Source: Bhargavaea sp. CC-171006 (lineage in GTDB: Bacteria; Bacillota; Bacilli; Bacillales_A; Planococcaceae). Taken from it: a stretch of DNA of 64,000 nucleotides. Positions 1 through 8,765 of the stretch are shown piece after piece; the stretch's first letter is position 1; each line of letters starts with the position of its first letter. The stretch spans positions 34,996-98,995 of the forward strand of contig NZ_QUZH01000013.1 in the NCBI RefSeq assembly GCF_009761675.1, given 5' to 3'. Under the pieces are notes generated by a model, which was given only the letters and a program-made list of their open reading frames with translations, was not told where the DNA came from and made no database searches. The position numbers were made by a program, and so were the translations under genes.

Positions 1-467
1 AGGATATGGGTGTACGCGTCATCCGTAATTTTTGAGGCCATCCGCATCTTCTCGAGCTCATCCGGTCGCTTGATCATCCGGATGTTTTCAACAAAATCAA
101 AAGTCGGAACAAGTTTTGCTGTTACTCTGCTCTTTAGCCTTTCGTAATTCCCATAGCTCAGATGCTGCTGTTCAAAGCCAACACTTTTTAGTCCATGTTT
201 GGTAATCTCACGCGCAGCTTCATCAAAAATCTTCTGCTTGTGCCCGGTATGTTCAGCATGAAGAACAACCGGCAAGCCGGTCTGCTGGGCAGCCTGCTCA
301 TAGTACCGGTAATCAACAATCATCTTCGCCGTCTCCTGTGTGATCAGGACGAGTCCATGGCTTCCCGTGAATCCCGTCACATACCGCCGGTTCCATTCCC
401 CATTGATGACCAGGCCATCCAGCCCCTGTTGCTTCAGTTCCTCACGGATCATTTGGATCGTTTTCAT
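1..467 (-). CDS. Xaa-Pro peptidase (M24 family), 3' part outside window
   Basis: Reading leftward from ATG at 467, the window encodes 155 residues of an M24 aminopeptidase P/proline dipeptidase before it ends. What is visible is the N-terminal creatinase-type domain: MKTIQMIREELK start, RYVTGFTGSHG near residue 30, VDYRYYEQA, then IRMIKRPDELEKMRMA, the segment that normally links to the pita-bread catalytic domain. The metal-binding residues lie outside the window. The ATG is preceded by GGGGAGAGAAG, a good ribosome binding site. Enzymes of this family release N-terminal residues before proline in the cytoplasm. The 250 bases upstream to the next terminator contain no gene. Confidence 0.85.
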   Translation of the reverse strand, partial: MKTIQMIREELKQQGLDGLVINGEWNRRYVTGFTGSHGLVLITQETAKMIVDYRYYEQAAQQTGLPVVLHAEHTGHKQKIFDEAAREITKHGLKSVGFEQQHLSYGNYERLKSRVTAKLVPTFDFVENIRMIKRPDELEKMRMASKITDDAYTHI

Positions 468-715
468 TCTTCTTCTCTCCCCTTTAGTAGATGTACGCAC
501 CGCTCAGGCCGGTTCCGGCAATGAGAAGGGCCTAATTATGCTACGCAAAAAGACTCCCTCTTTCGCTCCCCTTCTCATTCCCATTTCTACTTGCATGTTT
601 CATGCCACCCCTAAGATGGAGAATGTTTTAACTATTTTTTCCGCAAAACCAGCCCCATACCGCAATAATCTGCTATTTCCCGGGAAATATGTCGGCTGAT
701 GCAACTTGAGGTCAA

Positions 716-745
716 TTAAAAAAGACTCCCCTCAATTGGGAAGTC
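716..745 (-). terminator. Rho-independent terminator after the DUF5362-like gene
   Basis: GACTTCCC/GGGAGTC arms (738-745 and 724-730) form a hairpin, followed on the minus strand by a run of six T. It lies just past the stop of the gene ending at 760. Confidence 0.75.
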
Positions 746-759
746 CTTGATGACCTTTA

Positions 760-1146
760 TTAATAATAGCCGTCAAACATGAAGCCGCTGAAGATCGCGA
801 CACCAAACAGCACCAGCATGAGAATCGTAATTCCTACACCTACCGCAAACATAATAAAGGTGATCAGCAGGTAAAGACCGTAATTGTGGAACAGATCACT
901 TAATGCGCGGGTGTCCCCGCCATCGCGGATCTGCGCCGCGGCCGTGCCTGTTTTGTAGATGAGGTACCCCAGAAATAGCGTGATTGCACCCGGAATGGCC
1001 CCGACAATAAAGTTAAACAGGCCGAGCACTCCGGTGATCCCGCCGGTGATCATCATGGCGATGCCTGTCACCTTGCCCCATAGTGCAATGCGCTGAAGGC
1101 CCTTTTGCGCCACCGCTTCTTCAAACGATTGTGCTTGCATTTCCAT
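760..1146 (-). CDS. Small integral membrane protein, DUF5362-like
   Basis: 128 residues starting MEMQAQSFEEAV. The ATG at 1146 follows AAAGGAGAAGGAGAG; upstream in-frame starts have no such site. Three to four hydrophobic segments are visible (about residues 22-60 and 85-120) with a glycine-rich first hairpin (MMITGGITGVLGLFN), and the protein ends in FMFDGYY. This matches the general look of DUF5362 membrane proteins of Bacillales, whose function is unknown. It is a single gene with its own terminator, divergent from the amidase gene, so the two share the 115-bp region 1147-1260. Confidence 0.7.
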   Translation of the reverse strand: MEMQAQSFEEAVAQKGLQRIALWGKVTGIAMMITGGITGVLGLFNFIVGAIPGAITLFLGYLIYKTGTAAAQIRDGGDTRALSDLFHNYGLYLLITFIMFAVGVGITILMLVLFGVAIFSGFMFDGYY

Positions 1147-1260
1147 TCTCTCCTTCTCCTTTACTCTTCTTCCATTCTGACCGAACGGACTGCGCGTGTC
1201 ACCAGATATTTGCAAAACCTCCGAAGATTCGACTACCCTTTAGGAAAAGGGGGGATTGCC

Positions 1261-2622
1261 TTGGACATGATGGAAGCCATCCGCTTGATCCGGGAGCGTG
1301 AGCGCTCACCGGTAGAGCTGGTCAAAGACATGCTTGAGACCATCCGGAAAAAGAACGGTGAACTGAATGCCTATATCACGGTATGCGAGGAAGAGGCTGT
1401 CCGAGAAGCGGAGCAGCTCACCCGTGAATGGGAGTCGGGCATTCTGCGCGGCCCGCTCCACAGTATTCCGGTGGCAGTGAAAGATCTGGTCTTCACAGAG
1501 GGAATCCGGACGACGATGGGTTCTGTGATCCATCAGGATTTCATTCCTGCTGAAGACGCGACAATCATCGAGAAGCTGAAGGACTCGGGTGCCATCATCA
1601 TCGGAAAGACAAATACGCATGAGTTCGCCTATGGGCCGACGGGAGACGTCTCCCACTACGGCCCCGTACGCAACCCGTATGACCCATCCAGGATCTCGGG
1701 CGGGTCCAGCAGCGGATCGGCCGCGGCGGTTGCTTCGGGCATGGCGTTTGCAGGCATCGGGACGGACACAGGCGGATCGGTCCGTATCCCTGCAAGTGCC
1801 TGCAACCTGGTCGGCATGAAGCCGACATTCGGACGAATCAGCAAAAACAACATCTTCCCGCTCGCTTATACGCTGGACCATCCGGGACCGATTACGGCAG
1901 GTGTGGAAGAAAACGCAATCCTGCTCAACATTCTGGCCGGCCCGGATCCGGCTGACCGTTATTCCCTCCTGGAGTCTCCGCCCGACTTCACGTCGGAGCT
2001 CGGGGACGGCGTGGAGGGAAAGGTCATCGGTCTCCCCAGCCATTATTTCCGGCTGCTTGACCCGGAGGTCCGGGCAGCAGCGAAACGGTCTGTCCGCAAA
2101 TTTGAATCGCTCGGCGCAAAAGTGGTGGAGGTCGACATCCCGGTCATGCCGAAAATCAATGAAGCACAGATTGTGACCATCCAGTGCGAAGCGGCTGCCA
2201 TTCACAGGGAGACTATGGAGAGCCGGCCAGGCGACTATGCACCGGAAGTGCTCGCACGGCTGGAAGCAAGCGTCAAACGGGCCGGATGGGAATATGTCCG
2301 TGCCCAGCAGGAACGCCCCGGCCTGATTGAAGCGTTCAATGATGTATTCTCAAAGGTCGATGTCCTGCTTACGCCGACGCTCCCGATTCTCCCGACTCCC
2401 ATCGGAGAGCGGAAAACCGTTGTCGATGGCAAAGAGATCGACGTCATTCCTGCCCTCCTCAGCCTCACGTCGCCGACCAACTTCACCGGCAATCCGAGCC
2501 TGAGCGTGCCCGCCGGATTCTCGCAAGGAGGGCTTCCGATCGGCATCCAGCTGATCGGAAATCACGGGGATGAAGCGAAGCTGTATCGTTTCGGCTATGC
2601 GTTCGAGCAGGCTCACCGATAA
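1261..2622 (+). CDS. Amidase signature family hydrolase
   Basis: 453 residues from a TTG start at 1261, chosen because AAAAGGGGGG sits 5-6 bases before it and homology begins there (MDMMEAIRLIRERERSPVEL). The family hydrolyses amide bonds with a Ser-cis-Ser-Lys triad. Here the lysine is in AVKDL (K74), the cis-serine in the SGGSSSGSAAAV glycine/serine segment (about 149-151) and the nucleophile in TDTGGS (S173). It ends ...AYAFEQAHR and is full length. The substrate cannot be told. No GatB or GatC is adjacent, so a catabolic amidase is more likely than a GatCAB subunit, although the N-terminus resembles GatA. It is monocistronic, followed by a strong terminator. Confidence 0.85.
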   Translation: MDMMEAIRLIRERERSPVELVKDMLETIRKKNGELNAYITVCEEEAVREAEQLTREWESGILRGPLHSIPVAVKDLVFTEGIRTTMGSVIHQDFIPAEDATIIEKLKDSGAIIIGKTNTHEFAYGPTGDVSHYGPVRNPYDPSRISGGSSSGSAAAVASGMAFAGIGTDTGGSVRIPASACNLVGMKPTFGRISKNNIFPLAYTLDHPGPITAGVEENAILLNILAGPDPADRYSLLESPPDFTSELGDGVEGKVIGLPSHYFRLLDPEVRAAAKRSVRKFESLGAKVVEVDIPVMPKINEAQIVTIQCEAAAIHRETMESRPGDYAPEVLARLEASVKRAGWEYVRAQQERPGLIEAFNDVFSKVDVLLTPTLPILPTPIGERKTVVDGKEIDVIPALLSLTSPTNFTGNPSLSVPAGFSQGGLPIGIQLIGNHGDEAKLYRFGYAFEQAHR

Positions 2623-2655
2623 ATTGGCGCTCACAATTCATCCGATAACCCGAAA

Positions 2656-2696
2656 AGGCCTTTCCGGATCCACCCGGAAAGGCCCTTTCTTTTTTT
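2656..2696 (+). terminator. Strong terminator between convergent genes
   Basis: AGGCCTTTCCGG (2656-2667) pairs with CCGGAAAGGCC (2674-2684), followed by a T-rich tail to 2696. It terminates the amidase gene. The T tail runs into the stop codon of the convergent gene, so it may act in both directions. Confidence 0.85.
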
Positions 2697-3331
2697 CAGT
2701 CCCGTTCATCCAGAAAATCAGGACGCACGCCTCTCGCGTTTTCAATCTCCCGTTCATGGTTCTCAATTTTTGCCGAGACGAGTCCAAGGGCACCGCCAAA
2801 GATGGCTCCTGCCAAAACTTCAAGCGGCTGGTGGCCGAGGAGTTCCTTCAGATCTTTTTCCCGTTCCTCGTATTCAAGACTCGGGAATTCACCCGACAGC
2901 TTGACAAAATTGTCTTCAAGATCATTCACGAGCTTGGCGATCTCGCCGGTATGCCGCCGGATTCCCTGAGCGTCATACATGACGATCGTGGCAAGGACCA
3001 CCGCTACTGCTGTTTCGGTATGGCGGGCGCCACGGTTTGAAGCCACATAGGTCGCCAGCGCAGAAACGCCTGCGGAGTGCGAGCTCGGCATGCCGCCTGT
3101 TGTGAAGAGCGGCCGCCAGTCCCATTTGCCCGTCACCGCCTTGTGGGTCACCAGCTTAAGTGCCTGCGCGATGCCGATGGCACCGAATGCCGTCACGATT
3201 CCCCTATTCATTTTCCTCATCTGTTTCACGGCTGCCGTGTCCGCTATCTGCGGCATCCGCTTTTCTGCTGTTGGCCGTGTGGCCCGGACCGGCATGGCCG
3301 GGTTCATCGGTAGTACGGAATGTCTCTCCAT
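2696..3331 (-). CDS. Divergent PAP2 (YuiD-type) membrane phosphatase-like protein
   Basis: 211 residues. The core matches the divergent PAP2/YuiD family: TTGGMPSSHSAGVSAL (the PSSH phosphatase-like motif), then YDAQGIRRHTGEIAKLVN, and LGHQPLEVLAGAIFGG. Typical YuiD proteins start directly with the first membrane helix; here about 40 extra residues precede MNRGIVTAFGAIGIAQ. The long start (ATG 3331) has a clear AGGAGGGC site 6 bases upstream, so I prefer it over the internal ATG. Hydrophobic segments and the cluster of PAP2-like residues suggest a membrane lipid-phosphate phosphatase. The substrate is unknown. Confidence 0.8.
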   Translation of the reverse strand: MERHSVLPMNPAMPVRATRPTAEKRMPQIADTAAVKQMRKMNRGIVTAFGAIGIAQALKLVTHKAVTGKWDWRPLFTTGGMPSSHSAGVSALATYVASNRGARHTETAVAVVLATIVMYDAQGIRRHTGEIAKLVNDLEDNFVKLSGEFPSLEYEEREKDLKELLGHQPLEVLAGAIFGGALGLVSAKIENHEREIENARGVRPDFLDERD

Positions 3332-3414
3332 GAATCGCCCTCCTATGTATCATCGTCTTTATCCATACCCATCGGTGATTCGATTCATGTATCGAAAGAG
3401 GGAACAAAAACTGA

Positions 3415-3448
3415 AAATAAGAAGGCTTGCCTCCAAATCGGCAAGCCT
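3415..3448 (-). terminator. Terminator after M20 amidohydrolase
   Basis: GGCAAGCCT (3440-3448) and AGGCTTGCC (3423-3431) form a 9-bp stem; the minus strand then reads TCTTATTTTC. It lies 16 bp past the gene ending at 3464. Confidence 0.75.
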
Positions 3449-3463
3449 CCCAAAGAGTTGTCC

Positions 3464-4663
3464 TTATTCGTTTACACTTCCGTCGCTATAAGACAGCACA
3501 GCTGCCGCCATCGACTTTGCGCTGATGATCAGGCTTTTCTCATCAATGTTGAACTTTGGATGGTGATGCGGATAGGCTTCCCCGGTCTCCGGCGCCGCTC
3601 CGACATAGAAAAAGCATCCCGGTACTTTTTCCAGATAATAAGCGAAATCTTCGGAAGGCGGTTGCGGAGGGGTTTCCAGAACCGCGTCTACTTCCGGAAT
3701 CTGTGCCTGATCTATTGACTGCCTGACCTGTTCAGTGACCTCGGGATCATTATAAAGAACAGGGTAATCGTTCTTGTATTCCAGGTCGCAGGTGACATGG
3801 AATGACCGCTCCAGTCCTTCCGTAAACGCCCGGACTTCCCCTTCGACGATCTCTCGGGTTTCAGCAGACATCGCCCGGACATCCCCTTCTATCGTCACCG
3901 CATCTTTGATGACATTGAACGTCCCTTTCCCATCAAAGTTTCCGATGGTAACTGTTGCAGCATCAAACGGATTAATCCGCCGGCTCACAATCGTCTGCAA
4001 GTTCATGACGAATGAGCTTGCCGCAACGATTGCATCATTTGCGAGATGCGGCGAAGATCCATGTCCGCCTTTGCCCTGGACAATCAGCTTAAAGTAAGAA
4101 CGACCGGTTTGCGTGTTCCCGCTCCGGTAAAACACCTTGCCGGTTTCCATATTCGTCATGACATGGATCCCAAGGATGGCTTCCACCCCGTCAAGGACAC
4201 CCGCATTGATCATGCCGATCGCGCCTCCGGGCGGCATTTCCTCTGCCGGCTGGTGAATCACACGGATCGTGCCCTGAAGCTGGTCCTTGAACTCAGCCAG
4301 CGTCTCGGCCAGCACCAGCATGTAAGCGGTATGCCCGTCATGTCCACAGGCATGCATGACTCCCTCATTTTTCGAAGCAAACGGAAGTCCCGTTTCCTCT
4401 TTGATCGGCAACGCATCAAAATCCGCGCGAATGGCAATGGTCTTTCCAGGCTTCGCGCCCTTGATGGTCACCACGACGCCCCGCTGGCCTCCAAAGTTGG
4501 TCTCCACGTTATCCACGGGCACTTCGGCATAAAAATCACTGATATACTTGGCTGTTTCCTCTTCATGGAACGACAATTCCGGATGTTCATGAAGATAGCG
4601 TCGGATCTCGATGATCCGGTCCTTTTTTTCATCCAGTTTATTCATCACTTCATTCAAAAGCAT
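3464..4663 (-). CDS. M20 family N-acyl-amino acid amidohydrolase
   Basis: 399 residues from ATG 4663, which follows GGAGGCGATCAA; a longer open frame to 4780 has no such site. The M20D motifs are present: HPELSFHEEET (about 27-37), RADFDALPI (79-87), HACGHDGH with metal-ligand C106/H108, and PAEE with E141/E142. A dimerisation segment (GGHGSSPH, about residue 220) and the C-terminal EDFAYYLE and HHHPKF motifs follow. The family removes N-acyl groups from amino acids or other small conjugates, using two divalent metals in the cytoplasm. It is the first of four M20 enzymes in this window, and monocistronic. Confidence 0.9.
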   Translation of the reverse strand: MLLNEVMNKLDEKKDRIIEIRRYLHEHPELSFHEEETAKYISDFYAEVPVDNVETNFGGQRGVVVTIKGAKPGKTIAIRADFDALPIKEETGLPFASKNEGVMHACGHDGHTAYMLVLAETLAEFKDQLQGTIRVIHQPAEEMPPGGAIGMINAGVLDGVEAILGIHVMTNMETGKVFYRSGNTQTGRSYFKLIVQGKGGHGSSPHLANDAIVAASSFVMNLQTIVSRRINPFDAATVTIGNFDGKGTFNVIKDAVTIEGDVRAMSAETREIVEGEVRAFTEGLERSFHVTCDLEYKNDYPVLYNDPEVTEQVRQSIDQAQIPEVDAVLETPPQPPSEDFAYYLEKVPGCFFYVGAAPETGEAYPHHHPKFNIDEKSLIISAKSMAAAVLSYSDGSVNE

Positions 4664-4859
4664 TTGATCGCCTCCGTGCTGTAACTGTCTTCGCTTTAAG
4701 TCCCCGGGCGCTGTAATTACCCTGTCTTCTATCTTCCCCATAATTGTCAGAAAAAAACGTTGAGCAAGCGCCTGGCACACCTCTGAGGAGGAAATAGAGG
4801 ATGTTAAGCGGAATTTGTAGTTAGAATTATTTTTTCATACGTTTTCGAGGGGTGAATCG

Positions 4860-5330
4860 GTGAAAAGGCTTATTATCACATCTCTTTTATTATTTTCTTT
4901 TATAGTGAACGGTTGCAGCAATATGAACACAAGTTTATCCGGGGACGGCCCTCCTGATGTATCCTTGGATATTCATGACGAAATGTATGGAACTATTCTT
5001 GGTTCATACTGTTGGAGTTCTGTCAGGGTGGCAGAGTGTGTTGACACAGTCGGACCAGTAGAATTAATGGAAGACAAAGAGCCTATTAAAGTACAGGCCG
5101 GGGAGCAAATTTTATTGGTCATGGACTTTGAACCTAAACCAAATGAAATTCACTTGTCGAGGATAGAGAACAGTAATGAAACTGAGGTGAAAATAAGAAA
5201 CCAGACGTTCACGGCTCCAATAGATAAAGGCATTTATTATTACGTTTACAGTGTGAAATGGCTGGATGAGAAAGAAGAAAATTTATCACATGGCGATGCT
5301 TTTTATGCCTTCGCTTTCGAGGTTCAATAA
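4860..5330 (+). CDS. Putative lipoprotein of unknown function
   Basis: 156 residues from GTG 4860, preceded by GAGGGG with 7-base spacing. The N-terminus MKRLIITSLLLFSFIVNGC is a type II signal peptide with lipobox VNGC (C19 lipidated). The mature part has short blocks GTILGSYCWSS and ECVDTVGPVELM containing two cysteines that could pair, then a beta-rich region ending YAFAFEVQ. I do not recognise a named family. The gene is visibly richer in A and T than its neighbours, with codons such as ATA, TTA and AAT, which hints at recent acquisition or relaxed codon use. Confidence 0.7.
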   Translation: MKRLIITSLLLFSFIVNGCSNMNTSLSGDGPPDVSLDIHDEMYGTILGSYCWSSVRVAECVDTVGPVELMEDKEPIKVQAGEQILLVMDFEPKPNEIHLSRIENSNETEVKIRNQTFTAPIDKGIYYYVYSVKWLDEKEENLSHGDAFYAFAFEVQ

Positions 5331-5395
5331 CTTTCATTGCCCTGTCGGACCGTTTAATAATACAAATCCCAAAGCGCGTCTTGAGATGATTTATT

Positions 5396-5422
5396 ATAAA
5401 AGAAAGCACCCAAAATGGGTGC
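5396..5422 (-). terminator. Terminator of the MATE-HAD-PH operon
   Basis: GCACCCATTTTGGGTGC hairpin (5406-5422), followed on the minus strand by TTTCTTTTATAA. It lies downstream of the gene ending at 5531. Confidence 0.7.
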
Positions 5423-5530
5423 AGAAAACGATGTGAATGTCATGCTAAGACCTCTGCATGGTGCAGTGCCAGTTCGCCTGTTTGCACGATTCAACTCGAC
5501 TCAGCGGGTCAACCTAATGCGCGGGCCTCT

Positions 5531-5941
5531 TCAGCTTTTCCTAACTTCTATTTCCGGATTCACTTCCTGAAGCGCCAAGATCAGTTGGTCCCGGTCTTCC
5601 GGGCCGACAGACACCACTCCGTGTGTACCAAACTGGATTTCCAGCTTCCGCATGGTAAGCGAGGGTGAAGAGAACGGGTTCGATGTCTTGCGGACCGAAG
5701 TGATCCGATCGATGGGAATCGACTTGTAATAAGGGCCGGACGTGATGAAAAAGCGGCCGTCTTTGATTTCGTAGTATGTCCGGAACCAGATTGAAAGCAG
5801 CAAAAGAACGATGCCCGAAACGATGATCGCACCGACCGGATCTCCTCCCGCAACCATCCGGACAACGCTCCAGATCATGAGGGCGATGCTTCCCCAGATC
5901 ACACTTCCGAGCCACAGGTCCCGTCCGGCACGGAATTTCAA
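5531..5941 (-). CDS. Membrane protein with bacterial PH domain (bPH, DUF1200-like)
   Basis: 136 residues: two membrane helices (about 9-28 and 36-52), then a PH-like domain (YYEIKDGRFFITSGPYYKSIPIDRITSVRKT ... VGPEDRDQLILAL). This is the layout of small bPH_6/DUF1200 proteins of Bacillales, whose role is unknown. It starts ATG 5941, overlapping the stop of the HAD gene by 4 bp (ATGA), so it is translationally coupled as the last gene of a three-gene operon. Confidence 0.8.
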   Translation of the reverse strand: MKFRAGRDLWLGSVIWGSIALMIWSVVRMVAGGDPVGAIIVSGIVLLLLSIWFRTYYEIKDGRFFITSGPYYKSIPIDRITSVRKTSNPFSSPSLTMRKLEIQFGTHGVVSVGPEDRDQLILALQEVNPEIEVRKS

Positions 5942-6579
5942 AGACCCTCCACCAGCCCCGGGAGTTCTGCGAGTGAACCGATCCGGAAGTCCGGGGCATC
6001 CGTCTGCCCGAATCCGTAGGCTGCCCAGATGAACGGAACGCCTGCGCCCCGCGCCGCGTCCTCATCACCTTTCGTGTCACCAACATAAATCGCGTTTTTC
6101 AAGTTGTTCCGTTCGATGACAAGCTTAATATTGCCGCTTTTCGGCAGACCCGTGCGACCGGGATTCTCGTAATCCTTGAAATACTTGCCGAGCCCATGAG
6201 CTTCGAAAAATGCCTCAATGTAGCCGTCCTGGCAGTTGCTGACGATATACAGCGGATAGGTTTGGGTCAACTGCTCCAGCACTTCTTCCAGTCCTGGGTA
6301 CAGCGTGCCGCCTTTTTCCGCGACATAGTCGTTCTCATATACACAGCACTCGTCCATCAGCTCTTTGCGCTCATCCGCGTCCAGTTCCGGGAACAGCCGG
6401 TCGCCGATTTCAGGCAACTGCAGTCCCATCAGCCCCGTCAGATCATCCGCTGTCACCTCGCGCGCTGCGTCATGCCGGTCCTGCACAACTTTCGTCCAAG
6501 ATTCCGCAACCTCTTTGCGTGAATCCCACAGCGTTCCGTCCAAATCGAAAATAATTCCATCCACTGCCATTTCGCTCAC
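5938..6579 (-). CDS. HAD-superfamily phosphatase (Gph/PpaX-like)
   Basis: 213 residues. HAD motif I is FDLDGTLWDS (11-20) with the nucleophile Asp; motif II is YIVSNCQDGY; motif III is the lysine in GLPKSGNI; motif IV is VGDTKGDEDAA. The cap region between motifs I and II is helical, as in subclass C1 phosphatases (phosphoglycolate phosphatase, PpaX). The substrate cannot be assigned. It overlaps both neighbours by 4 bp (ATGA), so it is coupled to MATE upstream and the PH gene downstream. Confidence 0.85.
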   Translation of the reverse strand: MSEMAVDGIIFDLDGTLWDSRKEVAESWTKVVQDRHDAAREVTADDLTGLMGLQLPEIGDRLFPELDADERKELMDECCVYENDYVAEKGGTLYPGLEEVLEQLTQTYPLYIVSNCQDGYIEAFFEAHGLGKYFKDYENPGRTGLPKSGNIKLVIERNNLKNAIYVGDTKGDEDAARGAGVPFIWAAYGFGQTDAPDFRIGSLAELPGLVEGL

Positions 6580-7916
6580 TCCTCAGAAATTGCCTTGATT
6601 TCTCTCCACTTCCCGTACCGGTAATAAAGAAACGCAAACCCACTGCTGATGATAAAGCCCGTCCCCATGCCAAGCGCGATTCCCTCGCGGCCCAGCCATC
6701 CGGAAAACAGCCAGACGAGCGGATATCTGAGCACCCAGAACGAAATGATGTTCAGGACGAGCACCTGGAACATCGCTCCTGCCGCACGCACAGCCCCGTT
6801 CAGGATAAAGTTGATGCCGAGGAACGGATAAAAGAACGCGATCGTCTTCAGATAGTTCGTGCCGAATTCAACCGCCTCAGGCTCTTTGATAAACAGTTTG
6901 ACTGCCGGTTCCGCAAGCAAGAACAAAAGTGCCGCCATAAAAAGCATCGCGCCCAGATTAAAGAAGAAGCCATATTTCGTTATGCGCCCGACCCGCTCCC
7001 ATTTGGCTGCGCCGATATTCTGGCCCGCCATCGAGTTGACGGCTGTCCCGAGCGCCTGCGCCGGCAGCATAATGAGACTGTCGAGCCGCCATGCAGCGCC
7101 GTATCCGGCGACGACCGCCGGGCCGAACGACGCGACGACGCTCATGATTGCCATGACACCGGCCGAAATGACACTCATCTGGAGCCCCGCAGGAATGCCG
7201 AGCTTCAGGATATCTTTGACTTCCCGGGACTTTGGAACCGTCGGCTTCGTGAAGGGCACGAGCTGCTTCCTGAGAATGTAGATGAGGCCTCCCAGGAACG
7301 ACAGCCCCTGCGAGAGCACCGTCGCATACGCCGCACCCTCAATCCCCCAGCCGAATAATGAAATAAATACGGGATCGAGAACGGCATTCAGAGCAACCGC
7401 TGTTGCAACAAAATACAGCGGCGTCCTGGAGTCCCCGACCGACCGCATGACGGTCGTGATGAAATTGTAACCAAACAAAAACAGCATCCCTGTAAAGTTG
7501 ATCTGCAGGTACGCCGTCGCCATCGGCAGCATCACTTCCGGAGTGCCGAGCAGCCGGAGCACCGGTTCGGCGATGAAGATTCCCACGATGCCAAGTACGA
7601 CCGACATGATCGACATCAGCACGACGAACGCATTCAAATAGCGCTTCAGCCCATCCTCGCTCTTGCGGCCCTTTTGCTGGGACAGAATCGTGAGCGCCGC
7701 GTTGTTCAGCCCGAGCACGAACGACAGCACCGTGAACAGCACTGTCGACGAAATCGACACTGCGCCGAGCGCGTCCGCCCCGATCAGGTTCCCCACCCAC
7801 AGCGAATCGATCAGCTGATACGACACCTGAAGCAGGTTCGCCAACAGGAGTGGCCAGGCAAAGGAAAACATCTGCCGGGCAAGCGGCCCCTGTGTAAAGT
7901 CCTGTTGAGTCGCCAT
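6576..7916 (-). CDS. MATE family efflux transporter
   Basis: 446 residues, 12 predicted membrane helices in two homologous halves. Typical MATE features include PLLLANLLQVSYQLIDSLWVG near the N-terminus, AVLDPVFI in the first half, and the second-half repeat beginning ILKLGIPAGLQMSV. Transporters of this family export cationic compounds using Na+ or H+. The gene leads an operon with HAD and PH genes. ATG 7916 follows AAAAGGGGGCAGCGGG. A TATAAT-like box at 7953-7958 on the minus strand is a possible -10, but I see no good -35. Confidence 0.88.
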   Translation of the reverse strand: MATQQDFTQGPLARQMFSFAWPLLLANLLQVSYQLIDSLWVGNLIGADALGAVSISSTVLFTVLSFVLGLNNAALTILSQQKGRKSEDGLKRYLNAFVVLMSIMSVVLGIVGIFIAEPVLRLLGTPEVMLPMATAYLQINFTGMLFLFGYNFITTVMRSVGDSRTPLYFVATAVALNAVLDPVFISLFGWGIEGAAYATVLSQGLSFLGGLIYILRKQLVPFTKPTVPKSREVKDILKLGIPAGLQMSVISAGVMAIMSVVASFGPAVVAGYGAAWRLDSLIMLPAQALGTAVNSMAGQNIGAAKWERVGRITKYGFFFNLGAMLFMAALLFLLAEPAVKLFIKEPEAVEFGTNYLKTIAFFYPFLGINFILNGAVRAAGAMFQVLVLNIISFWVLRYPLVWLFSGWLGREGIALGMGTGFIISSGFAFLYYRYGKWREIKAISEE

Positions 7917-8051
7917 CCCGCTGCCCCCTTTTAAGACATATTGATGCTATCCATTATAGCGGAATTGGCCGGGTGGGGCTCAGCGGCCTGCCCGTAAGTA
8001 TATGAAGGAGTTTTGAAAATACACGAAATGGCCCCCAAAATACACTTTCCC

Positions 8052-8570
8052 TCATCGCCGGCCCTCCCTGCCGGAATCGGTTCCGCTTTTCTTCAACAAA
8101 CGGAAAAGGGTTTCGATCACGAGCAGCATCACTGCCAGGCCGGCTGCGATCTGAAACGCGGTTCCCTCTTGCGCACCAATGATTAAGCCAATGACGTAAA
8201 AAGCGACCACACGCGTGAACAGCAGCACCAGCTTGCCCGTCACAGACTTGCCCATTACGGATTTCAGGAAAAGCTCGACCAGGCTGTCGATGCTGAACAG
8301 GTAGACGAGAACGGCGATAACGAAAATCCCGACTTTTCCGGGGCTCATCTCCAGATCAAACAGCCAGCCGACCACCTGCACCGACCCGGCCAAAGCAAAC
8401 AAGATCCCGCCCATCATCGCCGCAACCGGCAAGGCAAGCAGCACCGATGTGATGGCGATGATGCCCGTGCCTTTCCCCTGCGGATCCTGCCGCTCACTTC
8501 TCCGGATAAATGCGAAGATGGAAAGGGTTGCGATGATCCAGATTCCGAGTGTCGCGAAGATGATGCTCAT
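8052..8570 (-). CDS. Uncharacterised membrane protein with 4-5 helices
   Basis: 172 residues from ATG 8570 (MSIIFATLGIWIIATLSIFAF). The open frame extends further upstream, but that part is charged and lacks homology-like features. The ribosome binding site here is weak (GGACGTGAG). Hydrophobic segments lie at about 3-20, 32-60, 72-90, 105-125 and 130-150; the C-terminus is basic. I do not recognise the family. Confidence 0.6.
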   Translation of the reverse strand: MSIIFATLGIWIIATLSIFAFIRRSERQDPQGKGTGIIAITSVLLALPVAAMMGGILFALAGSVQVVGWLFDLEMSPGKVGIFVIAVLVYLFSIDSLVELFLKSVMGKSVTGKLVLLFTRVVAFYVIGLIIGAQEGTAFQIAAGLAVMLLVIETLFRLLKKSGTDSGREGRR

Positions 8571-8724
8571 GTGCTCACGTCCAATCCTGTTGTAGGTCTT
8601 TAATGAATTGTACGGCTGCGGGTTGGCGGAGGTTTCAAACGGGAGTCGCTCGACTTTTTGTATGCGAACTTCTTGGGTTCGCCCGTAAACCCCGGGGACT
8701 CCATCCCGCACTCAGCCACCCACT

Positions 8725-8752
8725 AAAAAAACCCGCCGCATCAAACGGCAGG
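8725..8752 (-). terminator. Terminator of the M20-YcsI-GNAT-M20 operon
   Basis: CCTGCCG and CGGCGGG (8746-8752, 8732-8738) form a 7-bp stem including one G-T pair; the minus strand continues with seven T. Confidence 0.75.
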
Positions 8753-8765
8753 CTCATTCATTCCA

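Noticed and set aside
1306..2205. 299-codon open frame on the minus strand
   Set aside because: Shadow of the amidase gene, which has intact catalytic motifs on the plus strand.
1261..2622. GatA subunit of the tRNA amidotransferase
   Set aside because: No gatB or gatC next to it, own terminator, and the C-terminal part does not show the usual GatA ending; a stand-alone amidase is more likely.
8600..8710. Possible tRNA or structured RNA
   Set aside because: A small GCGAAC/GTTCGC hairpin is present but there is no T-loop consensus, acceptor stem or CCA-compatible cloverleaf.
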